Shown in pieces: positions 6,416 through 7,126 of a stretch of DNA of 7,126 nt. The notes beneath the pieces are model-generated. The model ran no database searches and was not told the origin of the DNA. It saw nothing but the letters and a program-made list of their open reading frames with translations. Each line of letters starts with the position of its first letter. The stretch's first letter is position 1. Made by a program: the position numbers and the translations under genes. Origin of the DNA: an uncultured Clostridia bacterium (GTDB lineage Bacteria > Bacillota > Clostridia > Oscillospirales > Acutalibacteraceae); contig CAMVNL010000107.1 of the NCBI GenBank assembly GCA_947168785.1, positions 1 to 7,126 of the forward strand. Direction: 5' to 3'.

Positions 6416-7126
6416 ATGAATTTACTTTCGAAGCCGCAAAAAATACTCAGCATTCTGTTGGTCGTTGTGATTCTTTTTGCGGTAAATGCCCCTGTTTTTG
6501 TTCATAGAACCGGCGCGCTGATCATCGTAGACGATCCCACGGAGGAGCCGGAGCCTCCCGTGACGGAGCCGGAGCCCCCCGTGACGGAGCCGGAGCCCCC
6601 CGTGACGGAGCCGGAACCCCCCGTGACGGAGCCCCCCGTGACCCAGCCGCCCGTGACCCAGCCGCCCTACGTCGATCCGGACCCGCCGACCGAGGCGCCG
6701 GCCCCCGTCACGCAGGACAGCCGTGGAACGACGCAGAGCACCACGGCGGCCGGTCAGCCCGCCTCTACCGAGCAGGCTGAAACGACGACCGAAGCGCCCC
6801 AGGGCATCCCCTCCGCCATCAAAAAATATAATACGGTTGAAGAATATTTCGTTGACACCCAGCTGGACGACAAGAATATCGCCTCCACGGGAAAAGACCA
6901 GAACGCGGTACACATCGGCGGCGGCAACGTGATCATCAACAACGGCAATATCAGCCGCGTCAACAACGCCTCCGCCGCCAATGAAAACGCGGCGCATTAC
7001 GGCGTGGGCGCCGTGATCCTTGCCACCAACGGCACGGGCTTTATCAGCAAATCCATCGTCAATTCCGAAGCGAAAGCCGCCACCGGCGCCTTTGCCTTTG
7101 GCAGCGCCAGGCTGTACCTGGCGGAT
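6416..7126 (+). CDS. Large secreted or surface-anchored adhesin-like protein, N-terminal part (runs off the window)
   Basis: The frame is open from the ATG at 6416 to the last base, 237 codons with no stop, so the gene is 3'-truncated by the window edge. GAGAGG (6400-6405) lies 10 bases before the ATG, behind an extended -10 promoter. Residues 1-9 are basic and 10-29 hydrophobic (ILSILLVVVILFAV), a signal peptide or membrane anchor. Residues 38-135 are a Pro/Thr/Glu/Gln-rich low-complexity stalk, including PEPPVTE repeats at 45-72 and PPVTQ repeats at 73-82. From about 155 the protein becomes Gly/Asn/Ala-rich with alternating hydrophobic residues (AVHIGGGNVIINNGNIS, then GVGAVILATNGTGFIS). 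This pattern is typical of right-handed parallel beta-helix rungs in large adhesin-like proteins of gut Clostridia. I infer a surface protein carried on a wall-spanning stalk; ligand and activity cannot be read. The antisense frame across it, with RLRHGG repeats, is a shadow. Confidence 0.82.
   Translation, partial: MNLLSKPQKILSILLVVVILFAVNAPVFVHRTGALIIVDDPTEEPEPPVTEPEPPVTEPEPPVTEPEPPVTEPPVTQPPVTQPPYVDPDPPTEAPAPVTQDSRGTTQSTTAAGQPASTEQAETTTEAPQGIPSAIKKYNTVEEYFVDTQLDDKNIASTGKDQNAVHIGGGNVIINNGNISRVNNASAANENAAHYGVGAVILATNGTGFISKSIVNSEAKAATGAFAFGSARLYLAD
6548..6661 (+). repeat. In-frame tandem repeat encoding the Pro/Thr/Glu stalk
   Basis: Four 21-bp units (6548-6568, 6569-6589, 6590-6610, 6611-6631) each encode PEPPVTE. 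The middle two are identical, and the first and fourth each differ by one silent base. They are followed by two 15-bp units (6632-6646, 6647-6661) encoding PPVTQ, which look like the longer unit after loss of a Glu-Pro pair, and then by a degenerate PPY. All unit lengths are multiples of three, so copy-number change would alter stalk length without breaking the frame. Confidence 0.9.

Noticed and set aside
6422..6997. 191-codon minus-strand frame with RLRHGG-like repeats
   Set aside because: The repeats are the reverse complement of the PEPPVTE-coding units. The plus strand has the promoter, ribosome site, signal segment and sensible composition.

Overview
The window holds a complete five-gene oligopeptide ABC transporter operon on the minus strand and, diverging from it, the first 237 codons of a large secreted or surface-anchored protein on the plus strand that runs off the right edge. 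GC-rich coding sequence, AT-rich intergenic DNA, strong Shine-Dalgarno sequences, a binding protein made as a lipoprotein with a Gram-positive-style lipobox, and an adhesin-like protein with a Pro/Thr/Glu stalk together suggest a Gram-positive anaerobe of the Clostridia type (Oscillospiraceae/Ruminococcaceae-like, probably gut). This placement is inference from style, not from a marker gene.

Layout, right to left on the minus strand. A sigma-A-like promoter (6178-6150) precedes oppB (6117-5188), oppC (5170-4112), oppD (4098-3079), oppF (3095-2106) and oppA (2029-170). The order is B-C-D-F-A, with the binding-protein gene last. Spacing is 17 bp between B and C and 13 bp between C and D, and D and F overlap by 17 bp. 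A 76-bp gap with two small hairpins separates F from A. A textbook intrinsic terminator (142-107) closes the operon. The lipoprotein OppA captures peptides outside the membrane, OppB and OppC form the channel, and OppD and OppF power import with ATP. OppA keeps the E. coli OppA-type ligand residues, so peptides of roughly three or more residues are the likely cargo.

The divergent intergenic region (6118-6415, 298 bp) carries the opp promoter, a second and very clear extended -10 promoter facing right (6332-6360), repeated TTTTTCA/TTCAATT motifs just upstream of it that could be an operator, and a hairpin at the predicted 5' end of the rightward mRNA.

The plus-strand gene (6416 to beyond 7126) encodes an N-terminal hydrophobic signal or anchor, about 98 residues of Pro/Thr/Glu/Gln-rich stalk built on a 21-bp tandem repeat that shortens to 15 bp, and then the start of a Gly/Asn/Ala-rich repeat domain that looks like a parallel beta-helix. 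It is the least ordinary part of the window. The leftmost 106 bases hold no convincing gene, only one small hairpin and a short frame open from base 1 to a TAA. I see no RNA gene, CRISPR array, insertion sequence or clearly new system.
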